Below are positions 59,894 through 64,000 of a stretch of 64,000 bases of DNA, in pieces. Position 1 is the stretch's first letter; each line of letters starts with the position of its first letter. A program made the position numbers and the translations under genes. The notes under the pieces are model-generated. The model worked only from the letters and a program-made list of their open reading frames with translations. It had not been told where the DNA came from and made no database searches. The DNA comes from Plantago major (taxonomy: Eukaryota; Streptophyta; Magnoliopsida; Lamiales; Plantaginaceae): assembly GCA_026545765.1 (NCBI GenBank), contig CM048841.1, positions 94,693,352-94,757,351 on the forward strand. The letters are read 5' to 3'.

Positions 59894-61559
59894 TCCCAAA
59901 AGCAGAGTGGCACTCATACATTTTGGTTCAAGACAGAGATGGCAAAGCTCAGCTAGAAGCAACTCCACCAGAGGATTTCCGGCTATCGGAAACAACATTT
60001 GTTCTGTCTGTGCTGCATTTTGTTCCAGGGTTTTCCCTGTAACATTGCAATTTTTTTACTGATATTCCTTGGTAAAGAAGTTAGAATAAGAATTTAGTGC
60101 TCGATCAAAGTGTTTTTCCTATTTCTCCCCTTCTTTTCCCAGTAACATTTTACATAGAAAGTAGTATCATACTAGTATGTAGATTCCGTAATCCACTGAG
60201 CTTGATATGGTAAGCATTGATATATTCAATGTTGAGAGTTGCAAACTTGTTGTACAAGAGCCTATTCACAATACTGTTTGAGCTAGTAATATAATGACTC
60301 ATGTACCATCAAATAATCTCTATGCTCAGATACCTAAGGTTGGTTTGTTTGTTTGTTGGAATTAATTATTCCCTTCTTCTCCTCCGCACTCTATTCTTCA
60401 CCAAATATCACCATCATCTTCCATTTTCTTCTTGTACAGGAAACTCAAAAACTAACATAAGGTAGATATTTTGTCTTGGTCTAAGTCTAACAGAAAAATC
60501 ACGAACTCGAAGAGGCTTAAGATGATAGATTGTGGTAAACAATAGATCTAAGATCCAAATTGTTTTTCATATACTCCGTATATAACAAATCTGATTATCT
60601 GAAAGACTAAATTAAACTTCAATTTGATTTATGTTCAGGCGCCGCTGAACTTGTAGAAAACACTACGATTAAGACTTTTATCACTTTTCTAAAAAGTAAA
60701 AAAAAGTTTACCTTTTGTTTACGTTTCATTAGAAAGGAAAAACCAGATGCTAATTCTACCATGGCGCAGTATAATCATTGATTGTGGTCTATGAAAATTT
60801 CATAAAACCCCATAAAAGATCCATGGTTACGATCTAGATGGTAGAATCAAACCTATTCCAGTGGCACTTCGGGTTCGATACAGAAAGCCACTCAACAGTC
60901 GTGGACATTGAAATTGATTACATGTGTTACTATCTCTTCACTTGGTGAATGGAGTATGTTGAATTGTTGTGGTCCTATTGGAGGTAAATAGTTAAAAATA
61001 AGGACTGCAGAGAGACATTTGGGAAAGAACCAAACATGCCAAAAAGGAATGTACACGCATCGCTATATTATTTATTTAACAGTATTGTAAATAGGCTCTT
61101 GAACAGTAGATCCGAAGCCATTGTCTTCATCCTTTTTGTGTATCGGTGGCATCCATCTAATGTTAGGCTTTCTTTCATTGTTTATATTTATCGCTAGACT
61201 TCAAGTATATGAGTGGTTATCTCAACTCCAACCTCAACTTGTTCACAATGTTTTACATAAATAAATAAACCTCATTGAAGTCTCCAGTGGACCATGGACT
61301 AAAGGGCTCACAAACATCAAATTTATAGTTGTTTGGGTTGGTTCGGATAAGAAACTAGCCTTGATAGAGTGGGCTAGCTGGTCGTAGTCGGAATATGGTG
61401 GAAGGTAATAAAGAATGATAAACATGGATGACTGGGTGGATTGATCAGATCAGAGCTTGTGAGAGTGGACGACAAGAAAGAGATAACTAGGGTTTTTTTT
61501 TTTTTTTTAATATGAATGAGATGCCATTTCTATTTCCACTTCTCTCTGATATAGACTCA
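59894..61559. other. PIG-F 3' flank and intergenic DNA
   Basis: The 3' UTR probably ends within about 300 bp of the stop; no canonical AATAAA was certain. The rest shows no gene or clear repeat. Confidence 0.5.
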
Positions 61560-63400
61560 TCCATCCTCCCCGTCTTCATGAGATTGCGGGAGGCAACTAG
61601 AGATCGCTAAGTGGGTTGCCCACGTCTTACTTGGTTGGAAGACCAGTTTCATGTTGACTCAATCAATTGAGCCAACCTCTCATACTGATGTTTGGTGACC
61701 GGTTTGGCTGACTTGCCAGGGTAGCTAGCTAGCCTATCAATCAACTGGTCGACTCAACTGGTTGCCTGACTTAACTAACAAAGCTTGGCTAGCTAGCTAC
61801 ACTACAAGAAATCAGGGAAATAACGATGGAAATGGGCGACGAATTTTATCCGTTACCCCTGTAGCGACGAATCGCTAAGGGTAGCGACGGATTTAATCCG
61901 TCGCTACCCGTAGTGACGGATAAAAGTTATCCGTCGCTCTGTTAGTCGCTCCGTAGCGACGGATAACTTTTATCCGTCGCTAATTTTGTTGACCATAATA
62001 AAAAGAAAAAAATAAAAAAATTTAGCGACGGATAGATCTATCTGTCGCCAAATGACCGGAAAATAAAAAAAAAATAGAAAAGTTTGCGACGGATAGATCT
62101 AAATCTATCCGTCGCTAAAAGCCTAAAAAACATTAATATATCTCCACCACCACCTCCCTTCCTCCACCACCTCTCCTCCATTTCTACTCTACCACCACCT
62201 CTCCTCCTCCTCCACCACCATCTCCACCACCACCACCTCTCTTCCTCCACCACCACCATCTCCTCCACCACCTCCTTTCCTCCTCCACCACCTCCTCTTC
62301 CTCCCACCACCACCGCACCACACCCACCACCACTGCCACCACCACCTTTCTCCTCCCACCACACTGCCACCACCACCGCACCACCCACCACCACCGCTCT
62401 TCCTCCTCCACTCCACCACCCGCCTCTCACCACCACCATCCGCCTCTCACCACACCACCTGTCTCTCCACGCCACCACTGCCTCCGGATCTCATCGCCAC
62501 CACCGCCACCGGATCTCCACCGTCCACCCCCGGATCTTCGATTTATCTTTTTATACATTTTCGGTATTTTAGGTATTTTAGTTTGTACATTTTACGTATT
62601 TTAGGTATTTATCTTTTATCTTTTTGTACATTTTCGGTATTTTAGTTTGTATTGTATTATTGTATAATGAATTTGTATTATTGTCATTGTATACAATATT
62701 GTATAATTGTCATTGTATAATCGTATTGAATATTGTAGTTTCGATTTGAATATCAACCGAATTATTGTCCGATTTGAATATTGTAGTTTCGATAAATCAA
62801 TATCTCGTATACGAATACAAATTGGATACGAATTAATCCGTATACGAATATAAAAATTCGAATACGGATTTTTTTTTTAAATAGCTTTTCAGCGACGGAT
62901 AGAATCTATCCGTCGTTACATTGGCGACGGATAGATTCTATCCGTCGCCAATAATCGATTTTAAAAAAAAAGTCAAAAATGATAATCCGTCGCGAATTGG
63001 ACGCCGGATTATTTATCCGTCGCCACAACTCCAGTGGGGCGACGGAATTTCTATCCGTCGCCAGAGTTGGGGCGACGGATCGCTGGTCTGTAGCGACGGA
63101 TCTATCCGTCACTACAGACCAGTGTTTTTGTAGTGCTAACTTGTCAACCAGTGATTGAACTAGGTGGGCTAGCTAACCTCTATACTAGATGGCCGACTAA
63201 GGCTAGTTGAGCAAGCTAGCTTGTCTACCAGTTGGATGGTTGATTGAGCTAGGTGGGCTAGCTAGTCTGTTAACTAGTTGACAGACAGACTGAGCTTTTG
63301 GGATCCGGCTTGCTCATGGGCCAAGTTGGACTTGTTACAAGATTGGGAATTTGGCTATTGCCCTGGCGGGCTAGCTTTGCTGGTCTAGCTAGTAAAGTAC
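61560..63400. repeat. Degenerate GCTAGCTAG-rich repeat split by a CACTA element
   Basis: On both sides of the CACTA element (61560-61799 and 63136-63400) imperfect phrases such as GGGCTAGCTAG, CTGGTTG and GTTGACTCAA recur at irregular spacing. No frame is supported. Confidence 0.5.
61800..63135. mobile_element. Non-autonomous CACTA (En/Spm) element
   Basis: It starts CACTACAAGAAATC and ends (reverse complement) CACTACAAAAACACT, flanked by the 3-bp duplication CTA at 61797-61799 and 63136-63138. Both subterminal regions carry many copies of TAGCGACGGAT in both orientations, the pattern of transposase-binding sites in CACTA elements. The core (62140-62480) is a CCACCACCT-type low-complexity run. 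No transposase. 1336 bp. Confidence 0.95.
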
Positions 63401-64000
63401 AAAATTTAACCAATACACATACACATTTTTCAAAGTAAACTTATCGAACTTATAAGCTAACTGAAATTAATGAAGGGTGTAATGGAAAAGACAATACATA
63501 AGATAAGATTAAATTGAAATATCGAAAAGAAAGGAAACAACTAAATTAAAATGACAAAAAATAAGCGACTAATGTTAAATACCACGAAAAGGCAATGATC
63601 ATAATGTAAATAAACCCATAATAATTACGGTCAAAATATTTTATAGTACAAAATTTGTAAATTATAAGTACATTCCGATAAATGTAAACTCACTTATTTT
63701 TCTTTAATTTTAAGAAGATTCGCAATCGGTCTTTATTAATTTATTGAAATACTTGAAATATCGTATTGAGTATATAGTATGAGTATATTAGTATGCAATT
63801 ACTACAATTATATAATGCGAAATTAATTTATGTGAAATTTAGGCATGTGTATATGATGTGAAATTTAATTTTATTACGTTTATCGCGTATCTCTAAAATT
63901 GACCTAATGCGTAAATTTTGGAAACCAATTTTGAAAAAAAAAATCACATTAGTAGAATTTCAATTAAGTCATTTTTATCTCATCACAGGGTAAGTATCAT
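63401..64000. other. AT-rich DNA at window end
   Basis: No gene, repeat or transposon end identified. Confidence 0.5.

Noticed and set aside
62038..62572. Long open frames on both strands, rich in Gly/Trp or Pro/His
   Set aside because: They come from the CCACCA low-complexity core of the CACTA element, which is open in several frames by composition.

Overview
This window is nuclear DNA of a flowering plant, most likely a eudicot. It has AT-rich introns with GT/AG borders, a seven-exon cysteine-rich receptor-like kinase (CRK), a gene for the GPI-anchor factor PIG-F, TTTAGGG-type telomere words, and many plant transposon families. I see no bacterial operons, rRNA, tRNA genes or CRISPR. Only two host genes are supported, both on the + strand: the CRK (32132-39454) and PIG-F (53760-59893). 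Almost everything else is mobile DNA at different stages of decay.

Layout. 1-12058 (minus) is a decayed Sirevirus-like Ty1/copia element (A) with gag, protease, integrase, RT/RNase H and a long envelope-like gene; its downstream end lies beyond base 1. Its LTR (10423-12058) has a primer-binding site on one side and a polypurine tract plus another envelope-like 3' end (to about 13180) on the other, so it joins two elements. 13200-18960 holds AT-rich repeats, a Tourist-like element nested in a Stowaway-like MITE, and a hAT inserted in a degenerate reading frame. 18967-24271 (minus) is a complete but broken Tnt1/Tork-type copia element with two LTRs. 25091-30129 (minus) is a nearly full-length LINE with 14-bp target-site duplications. 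30708-31742 carries two small hAT elements. The CRK gene follows. 40510-49090 (plus) is a second Sirevirus-like element (B), cut off inside its envelope-like gene. 49941-52167 is a TIR element with further MITEs inside. PIG-F follows, and 61800-63135 is a CACTA element.

The most interesting points are at the gene-transposon interface. (1) In the CRK gene, kinase exons 4-5 are present twice; the first set is broken. Splicing past it gives an intact 686-residue receptor kinase, while using it gives a truncated receptor. (2) In PIG-F, intron 6 and the first bases of exon 7 are duplicated and a MULE-like element sits between the copies. The original splice acceptor survives as a decoy that leads to an early stop. 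(3) The envelope-like gene of element A carries three 79-83 nt intron-like segments, all in phase 0 and each followed by a GCT codon. This suggests exon duplication and subgenomic splicing inside a retroelement.

All exon structures, repeat boundaries and family names were read by eye. No database search or transcript data were available.
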